From Flavobacterium limnophilum (GTDB taxonomy: Bacteria > Bacteroidota > Bacteroidia > Flavobacteriales > Flavobacteriaceae): a stretch of DNA of 64,000 bases. The stretch is from NCBI RefSeq assembly GCF_027111315.2, contig NZ_CP114289.2:2542001-2606000 (forward strand), in the 5' to 3' direction. The position numbers and the translations under genes are program-made. This document shows, piece by piece, positions 15,225 to 25,535 of this stretch. Below the pieces are notes generated by a model, which saw only the letters and a list, made by a program, of their open reading frames with translations, was not told where the DNA came from and ran no database searches. How positions within the stretch are numbered: position 1 is the first letter of the stretch; every line of letters starts with the position of its first letter.

Positions 15225-17525
15225 ATGAAACGGTTTCAAACCATATTATTTTTCGCCTTAATTTGTTGCAATACAATCATTGTATCTGCGCAAAACATTA
15301 CCGTTGACGACTCTTATACGGCTCAACAACTTGTCGAAAATGTTTTGGTAAACAGTTCTTGTGCAACAGTTTCTAACTATGCTGCCAGTGGCGACACAAC
15401 TCCCGTTGGACAAAATAGTTATGGCTATTTTACCAATGCCGGCGGCAGTTTTCCTTTCAAAGAAGGAGTGCTTTTGAGCACTTGGGGAGCCAATAATTCT
15501 AAAGGGCCTTATGTTTTTTACAGAGGTGACGGAAATGATAGTGCTTGGTCAGGTGATATGGATTTGAATCAGGCGATAGGAATTGCATCCACAAACGCCA
15601 CATCGTTGGAATTCGATTTTACGCCCTTGACCAATTTCTTGAGTTTTGATTACATTTTTGCTTCCAATGAATATAAAGACGAAAGCCCTTGCCAATATTC
15701 CGATGGATTTGCTTTTTTGATTAAAGAAAAAGGAAGTCCTGCGAATTATCAAAACCTGGCAGTAATTCCCGGAACAACAACTACAGTCTCATCCATAAAC
15801 ATTCACCCTGCTACTCCTCTGGGAGGTTGTTCGGCAGTAAATGAAATATATTACAATGGAAACAACACGGCTACAAGTCCAATAAATTATGCTGGACAAA
15901 CAGTTGTCATGAATGCTCAAACCAATGTTGTTGCAGGAAAAACGTATCATATTAAATTGGTGATTGCCGATGATAAAAACCAGTATTACGATTCGGCCGT
16001 TTTCCTGAAAGCAGGAAGTTTTGCCCCGAAAATAGATTTGGGTCCCGATAGATTGAGGGACAACCCGGTTTGTTTTGGCGAAAGCCTAGTCATCGACACA
16101 AAATTGCCGGCGAGTTATGCTTACAAATGGTTTAAAAATAATGTGGAAATAATAGGCGAAACAAAACCATTTTATACCGTTACCGATACTGGAGCTTATA
16201 GTGTGGAAGTGATTTTTACGCCTGCAACTTGTAGTGCTACCGGAAATATAAATATAGAATATGCTCCAAAAATTCTGTTGACCGACACAACACTAACCCA
16301 ATGTGATGACAATGGCGACGGAGTTACCATTTTTGATTTGACCAAAGCGGACAACATCATCAAAAATAATGATGCCAGTTTAAGTCCAGTTGTTTATTAT
16401 GAATCGTTATCCGATGCACAGGGAAAAATTAATCCAATTCAAAATCCGGCTACTTATACCAACAAACTAACAGTTCCAAACCTTTTTGCCAGAGTTACCA
16501 ATACTTTCAACTGTGCCAATTATGCCCAACTTAGTCTTGTTATTGCAAACAACAGCATTGCACCGCAAAATCCTGTTTCGACCTGTGATGGCGATGCCGT
16601 TCAAGATGGTTTGTATCAATTTGATTTAAATACACAAGTAACGCCACAAGTTTTGACAGGATTACCGGCTGGAATGATTGTGGAATATTATCTGAATACA
16701 ACGGATGCTGTTTCGCAAAAAAACACGCTACCCAATATTTTTAAGAATACAACAGCAAATCAACAAATTATTTATGCCCAAATTGTAAACGGAGCCGATT
16801 GTTACGGAATTGTTCCAATAACCCTTGTCGTAAACACCTTTAGTCCTGCCAATTTTCAGGATGAAGCGGCAGCTTTATGCATTGGTTCCTCGACAACTTT
16901 AAATGTGGCTTCCGGGTATTCGAATTATTTATGGAATACTGGCGAGACGACAAATTCGATTAAGGTTACTGCCTCTGGAGATTATTCCGTAAAAGTTACC
17001 GATGTAAATGGTTGCGAGAAAACAAAAAAATTCAACGTAACAAGTTCTGGAATTGCAACAATTACAGCTGCCAAGGTAAATGATTTTGAAGGAAACGAAA
17101 ATTCTGTTTTGATAGAATATACAGGTGTTGGCAATTATGAATTTTCGCTTGACGGATTATATTTTCAAGACAATCCATTGTTTACAGGAATTGCTCCGGG
17201 CAATTATTTAGCTTATGCACGAGATAAAAATGGTTGTGGTTTATCTGCTCCTTTTCAAATTTATGTTTTGGATTATCCCCGTTTTTTTACTCCAAATGGC
17301 GATGGCTACAATGACTTTTGGAAAATTAAAAATCTGGATTTATTTCCAGATGCCGTCATAAGCGTTTTCAACCGGTATGGAAAATTATTAAAACAACTTA
17401 ACGCCAATAGCTCAGGCTGGAACGGCACATTCAACAATTCTGAATTACCCGCTGACGATTACTGGTTTCATCTCAATTTTGGTGACGGAAAAATAATAAA
17501 AGGTCATTTTTCCTTGAAAAGATAG
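15225..17525 (+). CDS. Secreted choice-of-anchor L protein with T9SS type B sorting domain
   Basis: 766 residues from MKRFQTILFFALICC; signal peptide to about 23 (IIVSAQN). A choice-of-anchor L domain follows (about 30-265), with FPFKEGVLLSTWG, FDYIFASNEYKDESPCQYSDGFAF and AGKTYHIKLVIAD. Then come Ig-like/PKD-like repeats with CDDNGDGVTIFDLT and CDGDAVQDGLYQFDLN, and a C-terminal gliding-type sorting domain (last 85 residues: FFTPNGDGYNDFW, VFNRYGKLL, GWNGTFN, DDYWFHL, KGHFSLKR). It is exported by the T9SS and anchored or released at the surface. First of three consecutive type B proteins; adhesion or cargo binding is a guess. Confidence 0.88.
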   Translation: MKRFQTILFFALICCNTIIVSAQNITVDDSYTAQQLVENVLVNSSCATVSNYAASGDTTPVGQNSYGYFTNAGGSFPFKEGVLLSTWGANNSKGPYVFYRGDGNDSAWSGDMDLNQAIGIASTNATSLEFDFTPLTNFLSFDYIFASNEYKDESPCQYSDGFAFLIKEKGSPANYQNLAVIPGTTTTVSSINIHPATPLGGCSAVNEIYYNGNNTATSPINYAGQTVVMNAQTNVVAGKTYHIKLVIADDKNQYYDSAVFLKAGSFAPKIDLGPDRLRDNPVCFGESLVIDTKLPASYAYKWFKNNVEIIGETKPFYTVTDTGAYSVEVIFTPATCSATGNINIEYAPKILLTDTTLTQCDDNGDGVTIFDLTKADNIIKNNDASLSPVVYYESLSDAQGKINPIQNPATYTNKLTVPNLFARVTNTFNCANYAQLSLVIANNSIAPQNPVSTCDGDAVQDGLYQFDLNTQVTPQVLTGLPAGMIVEYYLNTTDAVSQKNTLPNIFKNTTANQQIIYAQIVNGADCYGIVPITLVVNTFSPANFQDEAAALCIGSSTTLNVASGYSNYLWNTGETTNSIKVTASGDYSVKVTDVNGCEKTKKFNVTSSGIATITAAKVNDFEGNENSVLIEYTGVGNYEFSLDGLYFQDNPLFTGIAPGNYLAYARDKNGCGLSAPFQIYVLDYPRFFTPNGDGYNDFWKIKNLDLFPDAVISVFNRYGKLLKQLNANSSGWNGTFNNSELPADDYWFHLNFGDGKIIKGHFSLKR

Positions 17526-17549
17526 CTTATATTTTATTATTTTTAGCAA

Positions 17550-20500
17550 ATGAAAAAGTTTTTAATTTTACTCTTTATTTTTGCTTCCATAAATTGTTTT
17601 TCCCAGTTTAGCAAGACTCATTACATACCGCCATTGTCAGGTTCAAATTCTATCGCTGCACAAGAGCAATATTTATATATTTCCACCCCAAGTTTAACCC
17701 CCGTAAAAGTTAAAATCAATGCCATTGGAGTAGGAATCACCAATGTTACCGTATCTCAAAATAATCCCTATGTTTACACCATCGGCCCAGGAACAGATAC
17801 GCAACTAATGGCTAGCAGCGTTTTTTTAAACACGCCTCTTTCCGACAAGGGTTTTATTATCGAAGCAGAAAGCTTGGTTTATGTTGCTGCTAGGGTATTG
17901 GCAGGAAACTACAATCAAGCAGGTTCATTAGTTTCAAAAGGAATGTCAGCATTAGGAAAAGAATTTAGAGTTGGAGCCTTCATAAATACTGCCACAACAG
18001 ATTTTAGCCCAGCTCGATATACTTTTTTATCCATTTTAGCCACAGAAAACAATACTCTTGTTGAATTCAAAGACATCAAGCCGGGGGTCACTTTATTAAA
18101 TAATCCCAGCGTTGGAAACACTCCTCCAAGTATTACATTAAACAGAGGGCAAAGTTATATTTTGGCTATCGAAGACCTCAGTATTGCAAACAAAGACGGA
18201 TTAATTGGCGCATTAGTCAAATCGAATAAACCCATTGCTTTCAACTGTGGTTCTTTTGGAGGAACTAATGGTAACAACAATGGAAATTTGGACTTGGGAT
18301 TTGACCAAATTGTTCCAATAGAAAATATAAAAAATAGTGCTTCAAATGAAACCAAATACATTTTTGTAAGAGGTTTTGGATTAAACATCACCGAAAGACC
18401 TTTAATTGTGGCTCACGAAGACAATACCGAAGTATTTATCAACGAAGTTAGCACAACTATATTAAATGCAGGACAATATTTAGCTATAGACGGCTCTTTG
18501 TATGGAGCCAATGGAAATATGTATGTGAGAACTACAAAACCAACATTTGCTTTTCAAAGTGTTGGAGGTTCTGGTCAGGCCAATCAAGAAATGTTTTTTG
18601 TTCCACCATTAAATTGCTCAACACCAAACATTGTAAACAATATCCCATTCTTAGAAAGCATTGCTCCCCAGTCTTTTACAACAAATAGCGGTGTAAATAT
18701 CGTTACCGAAAGTGGAGCAACATTACAAATAGGAATTGATGGTACAAATTACCCCATTTCTAGTCTTCCCCCTGGAGTAACAGCAACTCTTAAAACCGTA
18801 GTTGCCAACCCCGCTTTTGAAGTGTATAGCATCACAGGTCTAAGAGGTAATATTGGTGCTTTCTCGAATAAACAAATTTATGTTTCTTATTTTGGTTCAA
18901 GTGGAGCAGCAACCTATGGCGGTTATTATTCAGGTTTTGATCTTAAACCCGAAATAATATCCGATATAAAAATAGGTTCATCTTCTTCTTGCATTCCGGA
19001 TGTGGTTTTAAAAATCAGCACTTTAACTGCTTATAATTCCTTTCAATGGTTTAAAAATGATGTGTTAATCCCAGCCGAGACAAGCAATCAATACACGCCA
19101 ACTTCTCCAGGTTTTTATCAAGTGAGAGGAAGTATTTCAGGTTGCTTGAGTGAGGTTTTTTCTGATAAAATTCCCGTTAGTGAATGTCCTACGGATTTAG
19201 ATAACGATAAAGCCTGTGACAACATCGATGTCGATAATGACAATGATGGAATCCTAAATTGTACCGAATCTTATGGAAATCAAAATATCGATATTTCAAA
19301 TTTAAATTCAGGAAATATTACTGTTGGAACGTATACAAATTCCTTCACAGGAAATGTTTCAACCTCAATAACAGCAAGCGCAATCCCATTTACTGGCAGT
19401 TCAGATGGCAGTTTTATATCCGAAGTTCCTGCTGGAAAAGGAAATAGTGCAACTTATACAATGAATTTTGCACAGCCAATAAGTGTAGGAATAGAATATG
19501 CTTCGACAGCAAATTCTTCCGATTTATTGAATGCGGATGCAGAATATGTTGTAAATTCAGAAATCAATAAAACCATAACGGTGCTCAATCCAACAAATCA
19601 ATTATTAATTGACACCAACTACGACGGCATTTACGAAAGTGGAGTAACCCAATTTTCTTCTTTCGAAATACGATTTAGACTTAACAGTACAACTCCTTTG
19701 GCAGCTGGCACTGGCACATTCAAATTCCAAACTTATTTAGCCAATTCGATAAGTTTTACACATAAAAATTTGTTGGATGATTTACCAAATAAGTCAACTT
19801 TAAAGTTTTTCACGCCCTGTGTTCCAAAAGATTCTGATTTAGACGGAATTCCCGACCAATTGGATCCAGACAGCGACAATGATGGAATCCAGGATGCAAT
19901 AGAAGCCCAAGCAAACAATTCGGTGGCTTTATCAAATACCGACACAAACATTAATGGAATAGACAATGCTTTCGAACCCGGATTTACGCCTTTTGACAAT
20001 GACAATGATGGAATTCCAGACTATTTGGATTTGGACAGCGACAATGACGGAATTTTAGATTCGGTAGAAAATGGAAATGACTTGGATACTGATGGAATCC
20101 GAAATTACCGCGATTTAGACAGCGACCAAGATTTGTGCAGCGACGTTATTGAAGCGGGATTTACCGATGCCGATGGAGATGCAAAATTTGGAAATTCACC
20201 AATAACCGTTGACGCAAAAGGACTCGTTATTGGAGCTCCCTACACTATTCCGAATCCAAATTACATCACGGCTGCTCCTATCGTAATAACCACGCAACCC
20301 AATGTGGCTCCAACTTGTGAATTACAAAACGCCACAATTTCATTAGTCGATAATGGAGGAAATACTTACCAATGGCAATTATCCACTGATGGAGTGAACT
20401 GGACCAACCTTTCCAACAATGCAACTTATCCTGACGTAACAGCAAATCCATTAAATATAATAGGCGTTACCAATGCGATGAACGGATACAAATATCGCGT

Positions 20501-22538
20501 GTTATTAAACAAAACAGGAAATTCTTGCGGATTGACTTCGGCCGAAACCACCTTGACCATTTATGCTTTACCCGTTGTGAATAATGTGACGATAGTACAA
20601 TGTGACGACGATCTGGATGCAATTTCGACCTTCAATCTAACAGTAAAAAACAATATAATTTCAAGCAATTCAGCTAACGAAACTTTTACGTATTACAAAA
20701 CTTTGGCTGGAGCCAATACCGCCGATGCAACACAACTAATCAGTACACCATTGGCTTTTACAAACACAACACCAGTAACAATGCCAGTTTGGGCTAGAGT
20801 GGTGAACACAAATGGCTGTTTCAGGACCGCACAAATTACTTTACAAGTTTCGGCAACGCAAATTCCAATTACTTTCAAACGAACTTTTGTAAATTGCGAT
20901 GATTTTCTGGATACAAACGGACTGAGCAATGCCAATAACGACAAAAGAGATGGAATTACCACTTTCAATTTAAGCAGCGTTACAAATGACATCAAGGCTT
21001 TGTTGCCAGCTGGAAATTTTAGCATAACCTATTACAGGAACCAAGCTGACGCCCTAGCTGAACTCAATGTCATTACCGATATTTCAAATTACAGAAACAT
21101 TGGTTATCCAAACACCCAAAATATTTGGGTTCGAATAGATAGCGACATAAACAATGCTTGTTATGGCTTGGGACCATTTGTAACTTTGACTGTCGAAAAA
21201 CTGCCTTTCGCCAATGCCGTTCCTGTTTTCAGACAATGCGACGACAATCAAGACGGGATTTTCCCTTTCGATACTTCAAATTTAGAAACCACTTTGTTGG
21301 GAAGCAACCAGTCGTTTCCCGTTACCGTGACCTATTTTGATGTTGCCAACAACCCGCTGAAAGATGCCAACGGAGCATTGATGACCAGCCCTTTTCCGGC
21401 AACTTTTTTCTCAACTTCGCAAACCATAAAGGCTGTTGTAACCAATAACACGACCCAAAAATGTTTTGACGAAACCACCATTCAATTTATTGTAGATGAT
21501 TTGCCGGAAGCTTTTGCTGTTCCTGTGAATTTGACAACGACTTGTGATGACGAATCAGATCCTTTAACCCAAGACGGAAAAATTGCTTTCGACACGACCA
21601 CATTCCAATCTACAATCCTGGGAACACAAACTGGAATGACGGTAAAATACTTCGATGCAAATGGAAATCCGTTGTCTAGTCCGTTGCCAAATCCATTTGT
21701 TACCGAAACACAAAACGTCACGGTTGTCGTGGAAAATCCAATAAACACGACTTGTACAGCCTCGGTAATTTTGCCATTTGTAGTAAATCCTCTACCTAAA
21801 ATTAATTTAAACACTGATGGAAGCGAGGATAAATTAGTTTGCCAAAACGACCCGACTTTCTTTGTTCAACTCGATGCAGGAATCCAAGATAACTCTCCTA
21901 CAAGCAACTATAACTATATCTGGTCAAAAGATGGAATCATTTTACCTGGTGAAACTAACTACACTTTAAACGTAAACGCAGAGGGAATTTATACTGTAGA
22001 AGTCACAACTCTATCTGGCTGTAGCAGAATTAGAACCATAAAAGTAACCGCTTCAAATATTGCAGATATCGAAACTATTAAAATTGTCGATATGGCCGAC
22101 ATCAATATGGTTACCATTATTGCTACTGGAACCGGAGATTATGAATATAGTTTAGGAGAATCCCTTAGTTTTTTCCAAGATTCCAACATCTTCACCAATG
22201 TTCCGGCTGGAATTCATACGGTTTATATAAGAGATAAAAACGGATGCGGAACAATTGATGAAACTATAGCTGTTGTTGGTTTGCCAAAATTCTTTACTCC
22301 CAACAACGATGGATACAACGATTATTGGAATGTAAAAGGGGTAAATGCGACTTTCAATCCCAATTCCATAATATATATTTTTGACCGATACGGAAAACTC
22401 ATCAAACAAGTTGCCGCCACAAGTGAAGGTTGGGACGGAACTTTCAACGGAGCTCCAATGCTTGGAGACGATTATTGGTACACCATAAAACTAGAAGACG
22501 GAAGAGAAGCCAAAGGGCATTTTAGTTTGAAAAGATAG
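17550..22538 (+). CDS. Giant secreted T9SS type B protein with IgGFc-binding-like region and Ca-binding repeats
   Basis: 1662 residues. Signal peptide to about 20 (INCFSQ). Residues about 25-480 resemble the IgGFc-binding-type domain (EQYLYISTPSLTPVKVKI, GKEFRVGAFIN, SNKPIAFNCGSFGG). Thrombospondin type 3-like calcium loops follow near 550-570 and 755-880 (DVDNDNDGILNC, DPDSDNDGIQDA, DLDSDNDGILDS). Then come several repeats with a CDDxxDG...FDL pattern and a C-terminal gliding-type sorting domain ending KGHFSLKR. Its last about 240 residues are very similar to those of the next gene. It starts 24 bp after the previous stop. Likely a surface adhesin; the ligand is unknown. Confidence 0.87.
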   Translation: MKKFLILLFIFASINCFSQFSKTHYIPPLSGSNSIAAQEQYLYISTPSLTPVKVKINAIGVGITNVTVSQNNPYVYTIGPGTDTQLMASSVFLNTPLSDKGFIIEAESLVYVAARVLAGNYNQAGSLVSKGMSALGKEFRVGAFINTATTDFSPARYTFLSILATENNTLVEFKDIKPGVTLLNNPSVGNTPPSITLNRGQSYILAIEDLSIANKDGLIGALVKSNKPIAFNCGSFGGTNGNNNGNLDLGFDQIVPIENIKNSASNETKYIFVRGFGLNITERPLIVAHEDNTEVFINEVSTTILNAGQYLAIDGSLYGANGNMYVRTTKPTFAFQSVGGSGQANQEMFFVPPLNCSTPNIVNNIPFLESIAPQSFTTNSGVNIVTESGATLQIGIDGTNYPISSLPPGVTATLKTVVANPAFEVYSITGLRGNIGAFSNKQIYVSYFGSSGAATYGGYYSGFDLKPEIISDIKIGSSSSCIPDVVLKISTLTAYNSFQWFKNDVLIPAETSNQYTPTSPGFYQVRGSISGCLSEVFSDKIPVSECPTDLDNDKACDNIDVDNDNDGILNCTESYGNQNIDISNLNSGNITVGTYTNSFTGNVSTSITASAIPFTGSSDGSFISEVPAGKGNSATYTMNFAQPISVGIEYASTANSSDLLNADAEYVVNSEINKTITVLNPTNQLLIDTNYDGIYESGVTQFSSFEIRFRLNSTTPLAAGTGTFKFQTYLANSISFTHKNLLDDLPNKSTLKFFTPCVPKDSDLDGIPDQLDPDSDNDGIQDAIEAQANNSVALSNTDTNINGIDNAFEPGFTPFDNDNDGIPDYLDLDSDNDGILDSVENGNDLDTDGIRNYRDLDSDQDLCSDVIEAGFTDADGDAKFGNSPITVDAKGLVIGAPYTIPNPNYITAAPIVITTQPNVAPTCELQNATISLVDNGGNTYQWQLSTDGVNWTNLSNNATYPDVTANPLNIIGVTNAMNGYKYRVLLNKTGNSCGLTSAETTLTIYALPVVNNVTIVQCDDDLDAISTFNLTVKNNIISSNSANETFTYYKTLAGANTADATQLISTPLAFTNTTPVTMPVWARVVNTNGCFRTAQITLQVSATQIPITFKRTFVNCDDFLDTNGLSNANNDKRDGITTFNLSSVTNDIKALLPAGNFSITYYRNQADALAELNVITDISNYRNIGYPNTQNIWVRIDSDINNACYGLGPFVTLTVEKLPFANAVPVFRQCDDNQDGIFPFDTSNLETTLLGSNQSFPVTVTYFDVANNPLKDANGALMTSPFPATFFSTSQTIKAVVTNNTTQKCFDETTIQFIVDDLPEAFAVPVNLTTTCDDESDPLTQDGKIAFDTTTFQSTILGTQTGMTVKYFDANGNPLSSPLPNPFVTETQNVTVVVENPINTTCTASVILPFVVNPLPKINLNTDGSEDKLVCQNDPTFFVQLDAGIQDNSPTSNYNYIWSKDGIILPGETNYTLNVNAEGIYTVEVTTLSGCSRIRTIKVTASNIADIETIKIVDMADINMVTIIATGTGDYEYSLGESLSFFQDSNIFTNVPAGIHTVYIRDKNGCGTIDETIAVVGLPKFFTPNNDGYNDYWNVKGVNATFNPNSIIYIFDRYGKLIKQVAATSEGWDGTFNGAPMLGDDYWYTIKLEDGREAKGHFSLKR

Positions 22539-22540
22539 TT

Positions 22541-24991
22541 ATGATACAGATCAATACTAAATTAGTTTTTGCTTTATTATTTTTGGCACTATTCACAAAA
22601 AGCAATGCACAAAATGACTGTACAGATGCCATTGTAGCGTGCGGAAACTCAGCTTTTACAGGAATTACTGTAACCGGAATAGGTATTCAAGAATTATCCG
22701 ACCAAACCAATACTTGCTCTAGCCAAGAAAACAACGCCATTTGGTTAAAAATTGCTATTAAAAAAGGAGGTACACTTGGCTTTTTGCTCCTTCCTGAAAG
22801 TGCCGATATTAACGAAGATTTTGATTTTTTTATTTTTGGACCAAATGCTACTTGCAATGCGCTTGGGCAATCTATACGCTGTTCTACTACAAATCCTAGA
22901 GCAAGCAATCAGAGTAATAATTACACTGGAATGAACGAAAATGAGACCGACACCTCCGAAGGGCCTGGGCCTAACGGAAATAGTTTTGTAAAATGGCTAA
23001 CAGTTTCCGATGGAGATACTTATTTTTTGGTCATAGATCGTCCTATCGGATATAGCAATTTTTCATTGCAATGGACAGGAACTGCCACTTTCAATGATGC
23101 ACCCGAAATTAAGATTCCAATAAGCACAACATTAAATATGAATCAATGTGATACCGATGGCGTTGCTGATTTTTCTACCACATTCGATCTAACCAAAAAC
23201 ACCTCTATAATCATTGGAAACCAGGATGATGTAATTGTAACTTACCACACGGAACTAAATGACGCAATAGTCAATATAAATCCGATTTTAAATCCAAGAT
23301 CTTTCGTCAATTCGTCAAATCCACAAACTATTTATACAAGAATTACTAATTCTAAAACAGATTGTTTCAGTACCTCTGAATTTACAATTGATACCACCCA
23401 GACAATAAGTTTTCCTGTAACCGAATCTTACATTTGTGATGATGCTACAGATGGTGACGATACGAATGGTAAAGCTATTTTTGATTTAAATAAAGTTACG
23501 TCCGAGGTTTTTAAAAATCAAGATACGAGCACTTATACGATCAACTATTATTTATCTCAAAGCGATGCCGATGCAAATCATAATGAGTTGCCACAGTTTT
23601 TCCACAACACAACAGCCCATCAACAAGACATTTACATAAAAGCTTATAGCAATGAGTTGTGTCCTGCCACGGCTAGAATTAAATTGCATGTCAATCCGCT
23701 TCCACAAAAGATCGAGGCATCATTAATTCAATGCGATACTGGTTTAAATCCTGACGGAATTAGCACTTTCAATTTAAGCGAAGCCAATTCTTCACTAACA
23801 AATAATCTACAAAATCTTGCTGTTGATTTTTTCTTAAATCATAATGATGCCATAAATAACACAAACCCGTTCCCAACAACTTTTGTCAATACTATCAATC
23901 CGCAAACTATAGTTGCCAAAGTCACAAATACCGCTACAGGATGCTACAGATTCAATAATTTAACATTAAAAGTAAATTTAATTCCAGAGCAAACCTATCC
24001 CTTAAAACCTGTTTGCGATGACGATGGATTAGAAGACGGAATACATGTTTTCGACCTAAACGAGGCTAATATACCTATAGCAAATACACAGACTATAGCG
24101 TATTACTTGAATTCTACCGATGCCTTATTAGAGCAAAACGCAATAAAAAATCCGCAAAACTTCATCAATCAAACTACCTCTAATCAAATTCTTTACGCTC
24201 GAGTTGAAGACAAAAATGATTGTTTTGGCATCAGCCCAATTGAATTAAAAGTGGACAAATTACCGCAAATAGAAATTACTTCAGCCGCTATAGTTTGTTC
24301 CAATCTTCCAGCCCTTTTTGTACCAATCAATGCTGGAATACTAGAAGGACTACCAGAAGATTACACTTACATCTGGTCTAAAAACGGAACTGTTCTACCA
24401 GAACAAACAGCTTACTCCATTGACATAAATACCGAAGGGAACTATACTGTAGAAGTATTAAATAGTGCTGGCTGTAGCAAAGTTAGAACCATCGCAGTCA
24501 CCCCTTCAAATGTGGCAGAAATTAAATCCGTTAACATTACTGAAATGGCAGATATAAATACGGTTACAGTAAATGTTACTGGTTCGGGCAAATACGAATA
24601 CAGTTTAGACAATCCTCTTGGGCCGTTTCAAAATTCTAATTTCTTTACTAATGTTACAGCTGGCATTCACGATATATTTGTTAACGATAAAAATGGCTGC
24701 GGAACCATTTCTAAAACCATGGCAGTCATTGGTTTGCCAAAAATCTTCACCCCAAACAACGACGGATACAATGATTATTGGAGCGTAAAAGGGACGAATG
24801 CTACATTCAACGCCAAATCCATCATTTATATTTTTGACCGATACGGAAAATTACTCAAGCAAATTACTCCAAAAAGCCAAGGATGGGATGGCACTTTTAA
24901 CGGAATTCCATTACCTACTGATGATTATTGGTACACCGTAAAACTAGAAGATGGAAGAGAAGTCAAAGGGCATTTTAGTTTGAAAAGATAA
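22541..24991 (+). CDS. Secreted T9SS type B protein (paralogue of upstream protein's C-terminal half)
   Basis: 816 residues. Signal peptide to about 24 (FTKSNAQN). The N-terminal part (about 25-190: DCTDAIVACGNSAFTG, SADINEDFDFFIFGPNATC, FLVIDRPIGYSNFSLQWTGTA) resembles beta-sandwich modules found in Flavobacteriia surface proteins. Three or four repeats with CDxxxxADFSTTFDLT patterns follow, then a C-terminal sorting domain ending KGHFSLKR. The start lies two bases after the previous stop, so translation is probably coupled. The C-terminal 240 residues nearly duplicate those of the 1662-residue neighbour. Confidence 0.87.
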   Translation: MIQINTKLVFALLFLALFTKSNAQNDCTDAIVACGNSAFTGITVTGIGIQELSDQTNTCSSQENNAIWLKIAIKKGGTLGFLLLPESADINEDFDFFIFGPNATCNALGQSIRCSTTNPRASNQSNNYTGMNENETDTSEGPGPNGNSFVKWLTVSDGDTYFLVIDRPIGYSNFSLQWTGTATFNDAPEIKIPISTTLNMNQCDTDGVADFSTTFDLTKNTSIIIGNQDDVIVTYHTELNDAIVNINPILNPRSFVNSSNPQTIYTRITNSKTDCFSTSEFTIDTTQTISFPVTESYICDDATDGDDTNGKAIFDLNKVTSEVFKNQDTSTYTINYYLSQSDADANHNELPQFFHNTTAHQQDIYIKAYSNELCPATARIKLHVNPLPQKIEASLIQCDTGLNPDGISTFNLSEANSSLTNNLQNLAVDFFLNHNDAINNTNPFPTTFVNTINPQTIVAKVTNTATGCYRFNNLTLKVNLIPEQTYPLKPVCDDDGLEDGIHVFDLNEANIPIANTQTIAYYLNSTDALLEQNAIKNPQNFINQTTSNQILYARVEDKNDCFGISPIELKVDKLPQIEITSAAIVCSNLPALFVPINAGILEGLPEDYTYIWSKNGTVLPEQTAYSIDINTEGNYTVEVLNSAGCSKVRTIAVTPSNVAEIKSVNITEMADINTVTVNVTGSGKYEYSLDNPLGPFQNSNFFTNVTAGIHDIFVNDKNGCGTISKTMAVIGLPKIFTPNNDGYNDYWSVKGTNATFNAKSIIYIFDRYGKLLKQITPKSQGWDGTFNGIPLPTDDYWYTVKLEDGREVKGHFSLKR

Positions 24992-25050
24992 AAAATAAAC
25001 AAATTCCCACTGACTACCAAAATAATATTTATACTTCAATCAAAAAAACA

Positions 25051-25470
25051 ATGTCAAAATTTTTCATCACAACTTTATTCGCTGTTTGCAGTTTTGGATT
25101 TGCCCAAAACGCAACTCTTACCGTTACCGTTACGGGTTTAAAAAACAATACCGGATTACTCACCGTCGAATTATACAATGCCAAAGGAAAATTTCTGAAG
25201 ATGGCTTATAAAACGGCTTCATCTGCTATCAAATCAAATACTGCGACTGTTACTTTTATTAAAATTCCCAAAACAGAATATAGTCTTATGGCGTATCATG
25301 ACGAAAACGACAATGGCAAATTAGATAAAAATTTTATAGGAATGCCAAAAGAAGCTGTTGCCTGTTCAAATAATGCAAAAGGATTTATGGGACCTCCCAA
25401 ATATGAAGACGCCAAATTTACCTTTACGGCCGATTCTAAAATCAGCATCAAAATGAATGCTGCGCTTTAG
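25051..25470 (+). CDS. DUF2141 domain protein, exported
   Basis: 139 residues with signal peptide ending near 18 (CSFGFAQN). The mature part is the DUF2141 beta-sandwich: LTVTVTGLKNNTGLLTVELYN, the MAYHDENDNGKLDKNFIGMPKEAVACSNNA signature and GPPKYEDAKFTF. The acidic DENDNGKLD loop looks capable of binding calcium. It follows the T9SS cluster by 59 bp and has no sorting domain, so it is probably periplasmic. Biochemical role unknown. Confidence 0.87.
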   Translation: MSKFFITTLFAVCSFGFAQNATLTVTVTGLKNNTGLLTVELYNAKGKFLKMAYKTASSAIKSNTATVTFIKIPKTEYSLMAYHDENDNGKLDKNFIGMPKEAVACSNNAKGFMGPPKYEDAKFTFTADSKISIKMNAAL

Positions 25471-25478
25471 CCATAAAA

Positions 25479-25511
25479 AAATCCCAAATTCACATCGTGA
25501 ATTTGGGATTT
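25479..25511. terminator. Bidirectional terminator
   Basis: AAATCCCAAATTCAC pairs perfectly with GTGAATTTGGGATTT around a three-base loop, with A/T runs on both sides. It separates the convergent DUF2141 gene and typA and can serve both. Confidence 0.85.
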
Positions 25512-25535
25512 AAACTATTGAAATTTAGAATTGAA

